Shown: positions 24,400 through 32,987, counted from the first letter of the stretch. The stretch: 64,000 nucleotides of DNA from Pseudonocardiaceae bacterium (GCA_009379845.1 WHSZ01000023.1:1-64000); one strand, 5' to 3'. The notes: a model not told the origin generated them from the sequence alone. A program made the numbers and translations.

Positions 24400-25418
24400 G
24401 CGTGCGGGACCTGCGGCACGTCCGGGCCGGTCGCGAGGTGCTGCGGGTTGACGAACTCGACGTGGCACGCGGGGCGCGACTGTGCGTTCTCGGTCCGAAC
24501 GGAGCCGGCAAGACCACACTGTTACGCCTGCTTGCCGGAGTCGAATCGCCGCAGCGTGGTCGGGTCACCGTCGACGGGCTCCGAACCGTCGACGGCGGGG
24601 TGGACCTGCGGCGGCGGTTGGGGTACGCGACGCAACGGCCGGCGCTGCTGTCCACCACCGTCCGGCGCAATGTGGAACTGCCACTGCGCTGGCGGAAGGT
24701 GCCGCGAGGGCGGCGGGCCGAACTCGCGCTCGCCGCCCTCGAGCGACTCCGTGTCGCGCACCTGGCCGAACGTCCCGCGACCGAGCTGTCCGGGGGTGAG
24801 CAGCAGCGGGTCAGCCTCGCCCGCGCCATCGCCACCGACCCGGCCGTGCTGCTGCTCGACGAACCGGCAGCGAGTCTGGACGCCCAGTCACGCTCGGCGT
24901 TCCTCGCCGATCTCGACCAGGCGCTCGCCGATCGGGCCACCACGGTGGTGCACGTTTCGCACCGGCCTGAGGAGGCGATGCGGCTGGCGGATCGGGTGGT
25001 GGCACTCGTGGACGGCCAGGTGCATCAGATCGGCTCTCCCGAGCTCCTCACCCGCTGTCCCATCGATGCCAGCGTTGCCGCGCTGGTCGGCTACGACAAC
25101 CTCGTCGAGGCGTTCGTCGAGGCGGATGGCGCCGTGGTCGTGGACAGGGCTCCAACCGGTCTGCGCTGCGACGGTCCAGCCGGTCCGGCTACGGTCGCCG
25201 TTTTCGCTGGTGGCGTGCGGCTGGTTGGGGACGACGAGCCCGGCGTGCCGATGCGGGTCGCTCAGGTCGCTCCCGGTCCGGGGCATTGGACAGTGCTGCT
25301 GGACGGGGCGGTGTCGCTGCTCGCGCGGGTGCGGCTGGACGGCCGGCCTCCGCAGGCGGGCGAGCGAACGCGGGTGAGCTTCGACCCGGCGCTGAGCACG
25401 GTACTGACGAAGGATTGA
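24384..25418 (+). CDS. tupC: tungstate ABC transporter ATP-binding protein TupC
   Basis: A 344-residue ATPase energising tungstate import. It has Walker A (GPNGAGKTTLLRLLAG), signature (ELSGGEQQRVSLARAI), Walker B (AVLLLDEPAASLD) and the switch His in VVHVSHRPEEAM. After residue ~225 a C-terminal extension (RVAQVAPGPGHWTVLL and around) looks like a TOBE-type oxyanion-binding domain, which in related molybdate and tungstate ATPases senses the transported anion and can give feedback inhibition. Last gene of the operon; a universal stress gene follows after 125 bases in the same direction, probably from its own promoter. Confidence 0.93.
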   Translation: MGAELSVRDLRHVRAGREVLRVDELDVARGARLCVLGPNGAGKTTLLRLLAGVESPQRGRVTVDGLRTVDGGVDLRRRLGYATQRPALLSTTVRRNVELPLRWRKVPRGRRAELALAALERLRVAHLAERPATELSGGEQQRVSLARAIATDPAVLLLDEPAASLDAQSRSAFLADLDQALADRATTVVHVSHRPEEAMRLADRVVALVDGQVHQIGSPELLTRCPIDASVAALVGYDNLVEAFVEADGAVVVDRAPTGLRCDGPAGPATVAVFAGGVRLVGDDEPGVPMRVAQVAPGPGHWTVLLDGAVSLLARVRLDGRPPQAGERTRVSFDPALSTVLTKD

Positions 25419-25445
25419 CCGGCTGCCCGTGTGGGTGACGAGGAC

Positions 25446-25465
25446 CAAGGGACGGAAGTCCTTCG
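25446..25465. promoter_or_regulatory. possible DosR-like box before the universal stress gene
   Basis: AAGGGACGGAAGTCCTT is a partly symmetric element about 80 bases upstream of the usp start. Its GGGAC and AGTCC cores match the centre of the mycobacterial DosR/DevR hypoxia box, whose regulon includes universal stress genes. The outer bases do not match, so this is tentative. Confidence 0.3.
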
Positions 25466-25543
25466 GATAGAGGGCAAGCGGCTGCGTCGAAACAGCGTTG
25501 TCGGCTCGTAACGTCGTCCGCAGTGAACAATCCTGGAGGAGAA

Positions 25544-26470
25544 ATGACTGCGGAGACGGGCGCCGGCGCCGACGCGCCGATCGTCATTGGCGTTGATGGA
25601 TCCGAGCACGCAGCACAGGCGGTGCGCTGGGGCGCGAGCGAGGCGGCTCGACGAGCTGCTCGGCTGCTGCTCGTGCACGCGCTCGGGATTCCCAGCCAGT
25701 ACATGGGGCCGTGGCCGCCATCGCACGAGCTGCGGGAGAAGCTCGCCGAGCGTGGCCGAGCGCTGCTCGAGAACGCGGAGAAGATCGCGAGGCAGGCAGC
25801 CGACGTCGAGGTCAGCACCTGGATCGACAACGACAACTCGTCCGAGGTGCTGATCGAGGCATCCCGCTCGGCGCTCATGGTCGTGCTGGGTGCGACCGGG
25901 CACGGCGGGTTCTTGGCCGGGCTGGCCGTGGGGTCCACCGCCACCCAGACGACCTCGCACGCGCACAGCCCGGTGGTGATCGTGCGCGGAGACGACGTCG
26001 AGAATCGCCCTGGGGACCAGCCGATCGTGGTCGGTGTGGACGGCAGCCCACGATGTGACACCGCGCTCGGTTATGCCTTCGCGGAGGCGGCGCTGCGTGG
26101 CGTTCCGCTGATCGCGGTGCACGCCTGGTACGACAACGAGGCAGTCGCCGACGTCATCGACGAGGCGCGGTTCGTTTCCCACGAATCGGTCGACAGCATC
26201 GAACGGAACGTGCTCGAGGAGTCCCTCACCGGGTGGAAAGACAAGTACCCCAACGTATCCGTGCAGTCCGTTGTGGAGCATGACAAGCCGCGCCGCAAGT
26301 TGCTCGAGTTGAGCACGGTTGCGCAGCTCGTGGTGGTCGGCAGCAGGGGATGGGGCGGCTTCCGGGGACTGCTACTCGGTTCCACCGGCCAGGCGCTCAT
26401 GCACCACGCCGATTGCCCTGTCATGGTGGTGCGGCCGCAGCCGGAATCCGCTGAGGTCCGATCGAGCTGA
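25544..26470 (+). CDS. universal stress protein with two UspA domains
   Basis: A 308-residue tandem UspA protein, domain 1 ~residues 10-145 and domain 2 ~155-300. Both keep the ATP-binding loop: VLGATGHGGFLAGLAVGST in the first and VVGSRGWGGFRGLLLGST in the second, each starting after a VIGVDGS/VVGVDGS strand. Such tandem Usps of actinobacteria bind ATP and respond to hypoxia, starvation or redox stress. ATG 25544 is preceded by a strong GGAGGAG two bases away; a GTG at 25523 is less likely. A long hairpin follows the stop. It is not obviously part of the tungsten operon. Confidence 0.93.
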   Translation: MTAETGAGADAPIVIGVDGSEHAAQAVRWGASEAARRAARLLLVHALGIPSQYMGPWPPSHELREKLAERGRALLENAEKIARQAADVEVSTWIDNDNSSEVLIEASRSALMVVLGATGHGGFLAGLAVGSTATQTTSHAHSPVVIVRGDDVENRPGDQPIVVGVDGSPRCDTALGYAFAEAALRGVPLIAVHAWYDNEAVADVIDEARFVSHESVDSIERNVLEESLTGWKDKYPNVSVQSVVEHDKPRRKLLELSTVAQLVVVGSRGWGGFRGLLLGSTGQALMHHADCPVMVVRPQPESAEVRSS

Positions 26471-26506
26471 CGCCGCGACGAGCGGCGAAGGTGGCGACGC
26501 CGGGAC

Positions 26507-26546
26507 GGGGATGCGATGACCGCAGTTGAGCGGTTGTCGCATCCCC
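26507..26546 (+). terminator. hairpin terminator after the universal stress gene
   Basis: Ten perfect base pairs (GGGGATGCGA with TCGCATCCCC) extend inward by another seven pairs including two G-U pairs, around a six-base AGTTGA loop. It begins 36 bases after the stop. There is no U-run, as is common in GC-rich actinobacteria. Confidence 0.6.
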
Positions 26547-26715
26547 GAGCAAAGTAGCGCATGGCGCCAGTTTTGTGTCCGCCGCGCCGCGTGTCGTCAG
26601 CGCCGGACCGCAGCCCAGCTACGTAAAACGGCGTAGGAGTGTGGCCGGGTTCGGTTGCTCGACGCGATCGCGAGCCAGCTACCGTGGACGGGCTGGACGG
26701 AGGAGGTGATCGCGA

Positions 26716-27612
26716 ATGTCTGGCTGTTGCCCGCCACCACCCGGCAACGGGCGGGACGGAACGCGGACGGTCTCGCTCGCCGAGTCCACATCGGGCGCCG
26801 GTGATATCGGCGGCATGGTCGTCCTGCCCGGCGGGACATTCCGGATGGGCACCGAAGATCGCGAGGGTTTTCCGGACGATGGTGAGGGTCCGATCCGCGA
26901 GGTGACCGTGGCGCCGTTCGCGATCGACCGGTATTGCGTTTCCAACGCGCGGTTCGCGGAGTTCGTCGACGCGACCGGATTCCAGACGGACGCGGAACGG
27001 TTCGGGTGGACTTACGTGTTCGCGAAGTTCCTGCCTGGCGAGCTACGCAAGTCCTCGCCACGGCCGGAGCAGGCGCCGTGGTGGTGCGGGGTCGCCGGCG
27101 CGTACTGGCGCCATCCGGAAGGCCCGGCCAGTGATCTCGACGGCCGGCTGGACCATCCGGTGGTGCACATCTCCTGGCATGACGCGACGGCCTTCTGCGA
27201 ATGGGCCGGTCTGCGGTTGCCGACCGAGGTCGAGTGGGAGTACGCCGCGCGCGGGGGACTCGACCAAGCCCGCTACCCCTGGGGCGACGAGCTAACCCCC
27301 GGCGGGCAGCACCGCTGCAACATCTGGCAGGGCCGCTTCCCGGTCCGGGACACCGCTGAGGACGGCTACTCGGGTACCGCACCGGTGGACGCGTTCCAGC
27401 CCAACGGGTACGGCCTGTACAACACCTCGGGCAACGTGTGGGAATGGTGTGCAGACTGGTTCCACACCGGTGAGCAGGCTCGTTCGATGCGAGGCGGCTC
27501 GTACCTGTGTCACGCCTCCTACTGCAACCGCTACCGAGTCGCCGCCCGCACCGGCAACACCCCGGACAGCTCGAGCGGCAACCTCGGCTTCCGCTGCGCC
27601 GCGGACACCTGA
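26716..27612 (+). CDS. formylglycine-generating enzyme (sulfatase-modifying)
   Basis: A 298-residue copper oxidase that converts the Cys of CxPxR-type sites in sulfatases to formylglycine. The catalytic pair is visible as Cys265 and Cys270 in RGGSYLCHASYCNRYR, the spacing of Streptomyces FGE, and the fold-typical MVVLPGGTFRMGTEDREGF, LPTEVEWEYAARGG and NTSGNVWEW segments are all present. ATG 26716 has a near-perfect AGGAGGTGATCG before it. No sulfatase or other obvious client is in the window, so its target is encoded elsewhere. It stands alone, with reverse-strand GNAT downstream. Confidence 0.93.
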   Translation: MSGCCPPPPGNGRDGTRTVSLAESTSGAGDIGGMVVLPGGTFRMGTEDREGFPDDGEGPIREVTVAPFAIDRYCVSNARFAEFVDATGFQTDAERFGWTYVFAKFLPGELRKSSPRPEQAPWWCGVAGAYWRHPEGPASDLDGRLDHPVVHISWHDATAFCEWAGLRLPTEVEWEYAARGGLDQARYPWGDELTPGGQHRCNIWQGRFPVRDTAEDGYSGTAPVDAFQPNGYGLYNTSGNVWEWCADWFHTGEQARSMRGGSYLCHASYCNRYRVAARTGNTPDSSSGNLGFRCAADT

Positions 27613-27628
27613 AGTCACATGGCGCTGG

Positions 27629-28375
27629 TCAGGGCGATTCGGTGCGGTAATGGTAGGGGCACACCTCGGTGAAACCCATCCTGTTGTACAGCTGACGTGC
27701 CGGGTCGTTGTCGCTCTCGACCTGGAGGTACATGCCGTCTGCTCGGTGCGCGCTCGCCCAGCCGGCCAGCGAGGCAAGGATGCCGCGGCCCGCGCCCTTC
27801 CCGCGCGCCTCCGGGAGGGTTGCCATGCCGAATACGCCTGCCCAGCCGGCATCGGCTACCGCACGGCCTACCGCGATGACCTCGTTCCCCTCCAGGGCGC
27901 TGGCGTACGTGCTCGGCTTCCTCACCCTGTCGAGCACGTCCCACTCGATCCGCGGGTCAATGCCGTGGCCGTGCACGGCGTACCAGACCTCGAACCACCC
28001 GGGCGTCGGGGTCTCGTTCAGGTGGACGCTCGGCCCATCGAGGCCCGCCCGCGCCCGGACGTGCACGGACGAGGCCGTCCGCAAGGACATCGGACTCTCC
28101 CAGCGATAGCCGCGCTCTGCCAGGTTCGCGTCCAGGTCGGCGGGGCATGCGCCCGGGCTGATCTGGAACCTCGTCGCTACCCCGAATCCCGCGTAGAACC
28201 GCTCGGCGGCCGAGATCATGCGCACCAGCTCGTCTCGACCGGCGTCGCCGTGCGGCAGCACCGTTCCCATCCACCAGGAGGGGCTGGCCGAGTAGCGCAG
28301 CCACCATCCGCCGACGTGCTCGACGTGCTCCGCGGGCAGGGCCCGCGCCACCCTCTCTTGCAGGCCTCGCACCAT
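27629..28375 (-). CDS. GNAT-family N-acetyltransferase
   Basis: A 248-residue protein whose C-terminal half is a GNAT domain: GVFGMATLPEARGKGAGRGI is the acetyl-CoA pyrophosphate loop (motif A), followed by YLQVESDNDPARQLYNRMGF (motif B). The N-terminal half (WWLRYSASPSWWMGTVLPHG and on) is typical of a two-domain actinobacterial GNAT group. ATG 28375 follows GGAG by seven bases; a TTG at 28405 in frame is less likely. Substrate unknown. It is convergent with the FGE gene, only 16 bases between stops. Confidence 0.85.
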   Translation of the reverse strand: MVRGLQERVARALPAEHVEHVGGWWLRYSASPSWWMGTVLPHGDAGRDELVRMISAAERFYAGFGVATRFQISPGACPADLDANLAERGYRWESPMSLRTASSVHVRARAGLDGPSVHLNETPTPGWFEVWYAVHGHGIDPRIEWDVLDRVRKPSTYASALEGNEVIAVGRAVADAGWAGVFGMATLPEARGKGAGRGILASLAGWASAHRADGMYLQVESDNDPARQLYNRMGFTEVCPYHYRTESP

Positions 28376-28648
28376 GTCAGGGCTCCGCGGGACAGCTGAC
28401 GCCAACGCCTATCACCCCTCCGAGGTTCGAACGCCGCACAGCAGTCCATTAGCACGAGCCCGACTTTGGCGTCCAGCCCGCCCGTCCGCCCGACATCGTC
28501 CGGCCCGTGCCTTCCGCGAGGTGGAAGCGGTATCGCAGGGCTGATCGCCAACGGGGCATCGTGAGACGCGCCTTCATTGTGCCGGCCACGAAGGCGCGGG
28601 GGCCGCCGGCTTCCTGGGCTCGCCGCTGAGCAGAGAGGGCTGATCGGG

Positions 28649-29752
28649 ATGGCAGAGATGGTGCGCGCCGCGGTGCAAGTCGGTCCGCGCGACATCGAGG
28701 TGCGGGAGTTCCCCAGGCCGAAGATCGGGTCGGACGACGGCCTGCTGCGCGTCGAGGCCAACGGCATCTGCGGTAGCGACGTGGAGATGTACAAGGGCCA
28801 TATGTCGATGGGACGGTTGCCGATGGTGCCCGGCCACGAGCCGCTCGGGATCGTGGAGGAAATAGGCGAGCGCGCCGCGAGCCGTTGGGGCCTCCGGCCA
28901 GGGGACCGGGTCGCGCTCGAGGTTATCGTGCCGTGCCGATCGTGCCACCACTGCCTGACGGGGCGGTACCAGTCGTGTCCAAATCGGACAGTGGGGCACG
29001 GGGTGACAGGGTTGGACGTGGAGCCAAGCCTGTGGGGCGGATTCGCCGAGTACCTCTATCTCTCGCCGGGCGCGGTGCTGCATCGGGTGGACGGGAACCT
29101 GCCAGCCGAGCTGGCTGCGATGTTCAACCCGCTCGGCGCCGGCGTGCGCTGGGCATGCCATCTCGGCGGGGTTCAGCTGGGCGACACGGTGCTGGTGCTC
29201 GGCGCCGGCCAGCGCGGCCTCTCGTCGGTGATCGCGGCACGCTCCGCGGGCGCAGGGACGATCATCGTCACCGGGCTGGAGGCTGACCGGCACAAGCTCG
29301 CCCTCGCCCACGAATTCGGCGCCGATCACACGATCGTCGTGGACGGCGACGAGGCCGAGGACACCGTACGGCGGGTCGAGGAGATCACCGGCGGCGCCAT
29401 GGCCGACGTCGTCCTCGAGCTGACCCCGATGGCGTCCCAGCCGGTTACCGACGCGCTGCGCGCCGCCCGGCACGGTGGCCGCGTCGTGCTCGCCGGGCTC
29501 AAGGGCGGCCGCGAGGTGCCGGTGCCAACCGACCTGGTGATCAACAGGGCGCTCACGCTGGTCGGCGCGTTCGGGGTGGACACCCGTGCCTACGCGGAGG
29601 CGATCGCGATCATCGAGTCCGGCCGGTTCCCGCTGGAAAAGATGCACACCCACTCGTTCGGCCTTGATGACACCGCGCGGGCCATCGAGACCCTCGCCGG
29701 CGAGGTGCCCGGCGAGCAGGCCGTGCACGTCTCCGTCCACCCGCATTCCTGA
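28649..29752 (+). CDS. zinc-dependent medium-chain alcohol dehydrogenase
   Basis: A 367-residue MDR dehydrogenase. Catalytic zinc: Cys in GICGSD and the GHEPLG His-Glu; structural zinc: four Cys in CRSCHHCLTGRYQSC. The Rossmann motif is GAGQRG. It would oxidise an alcohol to an aldehyde or ketone with NAD(P)+. First gene of a forward set with an ACMSD-type amidohydrolase 28 bases on. ATG 28649 lies after a weak AGAGGG. The 273 bases upstream hold no gene; I see only an 11-base repeat AGGGCTGATCG in them. Substrate not determinable, probably a ring-derived or side-chain alcohol of the local pathway. Confidence 0.9.
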   Translation: MAEMVRAAVQVGPRDIEVREFPRPKIGSDDGLLRVEANGICGSDVEMYKGHMSMGRLPMVPGHEPLGIVEEIGERAASRWGLRPGDRVALEVIVPCRSCHHCLTGRYQSCPNRTVGHGVTGLDVEPSLWGGFAEYLYLSPGAVLHRVDGNLPAELAAMFNPLGAGVRWACHLGGVQLGDTVLVLGAGQRGLSSVIAARSAGAGTIIVTGLEADRHKLALAHEFGADHTIVVDGDEAEDTVRRVEEITGGAMADVVLELTPMASQPVTDALRAARHGGRVVLAGLKGGREVPVPTDLVINRALTLVGAFGVDTRAYAEAIAIIESGRFPLEKMHTHSFGLDDTARAIETLAGEVPGEQAVHVSVHPHS

Positions 29753-29780
29753 GCGCAACACGCACAGACCGGAGGTAGCC

Positions 29781-30785
29781 GTGCTCGTCGACGTCCACGC
29801 TCACCTGTTGCCACGCGACTATCCGGAGGATGCCCCGGAATGCTTCCCCCGGATGGAACCCGTCGACGGCGACACCGCGCGGAGGCTGCTGTTCGGCAGC
29901 ATGCGGTTCCGGGCCCGCGACGTGTTCTTCGACGCGCAGCGGCGGATCGAGGAGATGGGCGAATCCGGCGTTGACATCGAGGTCCTCTCACCGATGCCGC
30001 CGCTGCTTCGCTACGACCTGCCGCCCGGCGACGGGCTGTCCCTTGCCCGGCACGTCAACGAGTTCACCGCGACGCTGTGCGGGACCGATCCTGCCAAGTT
30101 CGTCGGGTTCGGCATGGTGCCGCTACAGGACGTGGACGCGGCCACCGCGGAGCTGGCCGCGATCCGGGACGCGGGCTTGCCCGGCGTGGAGATCGCCTCC
30201 AACGTGCTGGGCGCCTCGATCGGCGACGAGCGTTTCCTGCCGTTCTTCGCCGAGGCGGAGCGCCTCGGGATGCCGATCTTCGTGCACGCGATGCCTGCCC
30301 CGATCGATCGGCTGCCGGCTTCGGCGATGGGCACCTACGTGGTCGGCATCGAGGGCACGCTGGCCGCGGCGTCGATGATCCTCGGCGGCACCGCGGCGAA
30401 ATGTCCCGACCTGCGGATCTGCTTCAGCCACGCCGCCGGTGGTTTCCCGCTCATGGTGCCACGCGCCCAGTACTTCTGGAGCGGGACGTGGAATGAGGAA
30501 CCGCCGGTGCGCGAGCGCGCCATCGCACCCGATGACGGACCGTCGCCACTGGATTACGCACGCCGCTTTTACTACGACTCGATGGTGTTCGACCAGCGCG
30601 CCCTGCGGTACCTCGTGGACCTGCTCGGGCACGACCGGCTGCTCGCCGGATCCGACTTCCCGGCCATGCCGCGCGAACAGCCGGCAAATCGGACCCTCCG
30701 GGGACTGGACCTGCCCGCCGATGAGCTCGCGGATGTCATGTGCGGCAACGCCTTCCGCTACCTGGGGGGGGACCAACCGAACTGA
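29781..30785 (+). CDS. ACMSD-type amidohydrolase (decarboxylase or hydrolase)
   Basis: A 334-residue amidohydrolase-2 family TIM barrel. The metal-binding HxH is at the N terminus (VDVHAHLLP), with FSHAAGG and GSDFP completing the site. This family includes aminocarboxymuconate-semialdehyde decarboxylase, gamma-resorcylate decarboxylase and PicC (3,6-dihydroxypicolinate decarboxylase), which remove CO2 from ring or ring-cleavage acids. GTG 29781 follows GGAGGTAGCC. It sits between the alcohol dehydrogenase and a separately promoted MetE-like/dioxygenase pair. Non-oxidative decarboxylation is the likeliest role; a hydrolase cannot be excluded. Confidence 0.87.
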   Translation: MLVDVHAHLLPRDYPEDAPECFPRMEPVDGDTARRLLFGSMRFRARDVFFDAQRRIEEMGESGVDIEVLSPMPPLLRYDLPPGDGLSLARHVNEFTATLCGTDPAKFVGFGMVPLQDVDAATAELAAIRDAGLPGVEIASNVLGASIGDERFLPFFAEAERLGMPIFVHAMPAPIDRLPASAMGTYVVGIEGTLAAASMILGGTAAKCPDLRICFSHAAGGFPLMVPRAQYFWSGTWNEEPPVRERAIAPDDGPSPLDYARRFYYDSMVFDQRALRYLVDLLGHDRLLAGSDFPAMPREQPANRTLRGLDLPADELADVMCGNAFRYLGGDQPN

Positions 30786-30795
30786 TACGCATGAC

Positions 30796-30834
30796 TTGAT
30801 TCGTCAGCAAGATTGTCTACAATCTTGTGTACAT
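30796..30834 (+). promoter_or_regulatory. promoter with overlapping GntR-type operator
   Basis: A -35 hexamer TTGATT (30796-30801) and -10 TACAAT (30818-30823) are 16 bases apart. A perfect palindrome, arms CAAGATTGT and ACAATCTTG around CT (30808-30827), covers the -10. A partial second copy TTGTGTACAT follows at 30825-30834. The core ATTGTCTACAAT resembles FadR/VanR-type GntR operators; transcription should start near 30830, shortly before GAGGAGG and the ATG at 30859. Confidence 0.75.
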
Positions 30835-30858
30835 CTTACTTTCGAGGAGGCGTGTTCC

Positions 30859-32040
30859 ATGGTCGACGCCAGCAGCGCTCAAGCACCAACCGCTGGCCAA
30901 TCCAGTACCGAGCCGATCGCGAACGGTCGTCCACCGTTCCGCGCCGATCATGTGGGAAGCCTGCTGCGCCCGCCGGCTGTGTTGCGCGCCCGTGAGGACT
31001 TCGCCGCGGGAAAGATTGACGCCGACGAACTGCGTGGTATCGAGGACGAGGCGATCCGTGAGGTGGTGCGGAAGCAGCAGGAGGTCGGCCTGCGGTCCGC
31101 GACGGACGGGGAGTTCCGCCGCGAGTCGTGGCACATGGACTTCATCTACCAGCTGGGTGGCATGGACAAGGTCTACGACGGGGGCATCCATGTCGAGTTC
31201 CACAACGAAACGAAGTCCTACACCTGGGCACCCCCCACGGCTCGGGTCGTCTCCCCGATACGGCTGCCGCACACGATTTTCGGCGATGCGTTTACCTTCT
31301 TGCGGAACACGGCGGGGGCAGTCACGCCGAAGCTGACCATCCCGTCGCCGAGCATGGTGCACTACCGGGGCGGGCGCTCCGCGATCGACGAGTCGGTGTA
31401 CCCGGAACTCGATGCGTTCTGGGACGACCTCACGGCGGCCTACGCGAAGGAAGTGCGGCTGCTGTACGACCTCGGATGCCGTTACCTGCAGCTCGATGAC
31501 ACCAGCCTGGCCTACATGAACGACCCGGCACAGCGCCAGCATGTCGCCGAGGTCGGCGGCGACCCCGAGCACCAGCACGAGCACTACATCGCCAACATCA
31601 ACCGCGCCCTCGCAGGCCGGCCAGCCGATCTCTCGATCACCACCCACATGTGTCGCGGCAACAACCAGAGCATGTGGGCGGCCGAGGGCGGCTACGAATA
31701 CGTGGCCGAGGCGCTGTTCAACGGGCTGGAGGTGGACGGGTTCTTCTGCGAGTGGGACGACGAGCGCTCCGGCGGATTCGAGCCGCTCCGGTTCGTGCCG
31801 AAGGGCAAGCGGGTCGTCCTGGGGCTCGTGACAACTAAGCGCGGCGCGCTCGAGCGCAAGGATGACCTCAAGCGGCGCATCGAGGAAGCGTCCAAGCACA
31901 TCGACGTGGATCAGCTGTGCCTCTCGCCGCAGTGCGGGTTCTCCTCGACCCAGGAAGGCAACGATCTCAGCCCCGACGAGCAGTGGGCGAAGTTGCGCCT
32001 GATCGTGGAGACCGCCCAAGAGATCTGGGGCGAGGGGTGA
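30859..32040 (+). CDS. MetE-like (cobalamin-independent methionine synthase family) protein
   Basis: A 393-residue single-domain protein of the YxjG/YxjH branch of the MetE C-terminal family. Visible marks are ADHVGSLLRPPAVLRAR near residue 35, ATDGEFRRESWHMDF, and zinc-ligand regions THMCRGNN and CLSPQCGFSST. These proteins bind a thiolate or its methyl derivative on zinc; relatives include epoxyalkane:coenzyme M transferase. In a catabolic setting it may transfer or remove a methyl or thiol group rather than make methionine. The gene has its own strong promoter and operator, a GAGGAGG site, and its stop overlaps the dioxygenase start. Confidence 0.88.
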   Translation: MVDASSAQAPTAGQSSTEPIANGRPPFRADHVGSLLRPPAVLRAREDFAAGKIDADELRGIEDEAIREVVRKQQEVGLRSATDGEFRRESWHMDFIYQLGGMDKVYDGGIHVEFHNETKSYTWAPPTARVVSPIRLPHTIFGDAFTFLRNTAGAVTPKLTIPSPSMVHYRGGRSAIDESVYPELDAFWDDLTAAYAKEVRLLYDLGCRYLQLDDTSLAYMNDPAQRQHVAEVGGDPEHQHEHYIANINRALAGRPADLSITTHMCRGNNQSMWAAEGGYEYVAEALFNGLEVDGFFCEWDDERSGGFEPLRFVPKGKRVVLGLVTTKRGALERKDDLKRRIEEASKHIDVDQLCLSPQCGFSSTQEGNDLSPDEQWAKLRLIVETAQEIWGEG

Positions 32041-32987
32041 TGACCGAGCCGGTCTACGACGTCGCCCATCTCGGCCGCGTGCAGCTGCTGACTCCGGATC
32101 TGTCCGCGAGCGTGCGGTTCTTCGTTGAGGTGCTCGGTATGGACGAGGTCGACCGATCCGACGGGTCGGTGTACCTCCGCGCCTGGGGCGACTACGAGCG
32201 GGCATCACTGCAGCTGACCGCGGCGGACAATCCTGGCCCTGGCACGATCTCGTGGCGGGCCACCAGCGAAGCGTCACTGGAGCGGAGGGTGGCCGCCGTC
32301 GAGGCGACCGGCCGGGGGTTGGGCTGGCGGGACGGAACCGCCGGGCACGGGCCGGCCTACCACTTCACCGACCCGGACGGTCACCCGATGGCGGTGTACT
32401 ACGGCACCGAGTACTACGTTCCGGACGAGGACCAGGCGCCGGCGCTGAAGAATCAGCCGCAGCGGATGCCGGCCTGCGGTGTCGGCGTGCGCCGTATCGA
32501 CCACGTCAACGTCTGGTGCCAGGACATCAACGCGAACAGTGATTTTCTCGTTGACCAGCTAGGGTTCCGTATCAGCGAGCACATCGTCGAGGACAGCGGC
32601 CGTCAGCTCGGCTCCTGGCTGCACGTCACGCCCAAGTCCTACGACCTGGCGTATGGGCGGATCGATCCGGCCGGTGTGGGCGGGCGCCTGCATCACGTCG
32701 CCTACGCCGTGGATGCCAGGGAGTACGTGCTGCGCGCCGCCGACATCTTCCTGGACGCGGGCGTCCCCATCGAGGCCGGCCCGGCCAAGCACACCATCCA
32801 GCAGACCTGCTTCCTGTATGCCTTCGAACCAGGCGGAAACCGTATCGAGGTCATCACCGACGGGCGCCTGCTGCTCGCGCCCGACCGGCCGGCGGTGACC
32901 TGGACGCCCGAAGAGCGCAAGCGGGGCCAGGCGTGGGGCACGCTGATGCCGGAGAGCTGGTTCAGCTACGCCACGCCACCGAGCTGA
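32040..32987 (+). CDS. extradiol ring-cleavage dioxygenase (two-domain VOC type)
   Basis: A 315-residue vicinal-oxygen-chelate protein like catechol 2,3-dioxygenase. Two repeats are seen; the second holds the probable Fe(II)/Mn(II) ligands: His in RRIDHVNVW, His in GGRLHHVAYAV and Glu in GGNRIEVI. It would cleave a catechol or similar dihydroxy ring next to the hydroxyls. ATG overlaps the MetE-like gene's stop (TGATGA), so the two proteins are made together; the pairing suggests successive steps, for example demethylation followed by ring cleavage, which is inference. It ends one base before a long hairpin shared with the convergent MFS gene. Confidence 0.9.
   Translation: MTEPVYDVAHLGRVQLLTPDLSASVRFFVEVLGMDEVDRSDGSVYLRAWGDYERASLQLTAADNPGPGTISWRATSEASLERRVAAVEATGRGLGWRDGTAGHGPAYHFTDPDGHPMAVYYGTEYYVPDEDQAPALKNQPQRMPACGVGVRRIDHVNVWCQDINANSDFLVDQLGFRISEHIVEDSGRQLGSWLHVTPKSYDLAYGRIDPAGVGGRLHHVAYAVDAREYVLRAADIFLDAGVPIEAGPAKHTIQQTCFLYAFEPGGNRIEVITDGRLLLAPDRPAVTWTPEERKRGQAWGTLMPESWFSYATPPS

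Noticed and set aside
30859-32040. Epoxyalkane:coenzyme M transferase linked to the alkane monooxygenase at the left end
   Set aside because: It resembles the YxjG/YxjH group more, no coenzyme M synthesis or oxidoreductase genes are present, and it is 30 kb from the monooxygenase.
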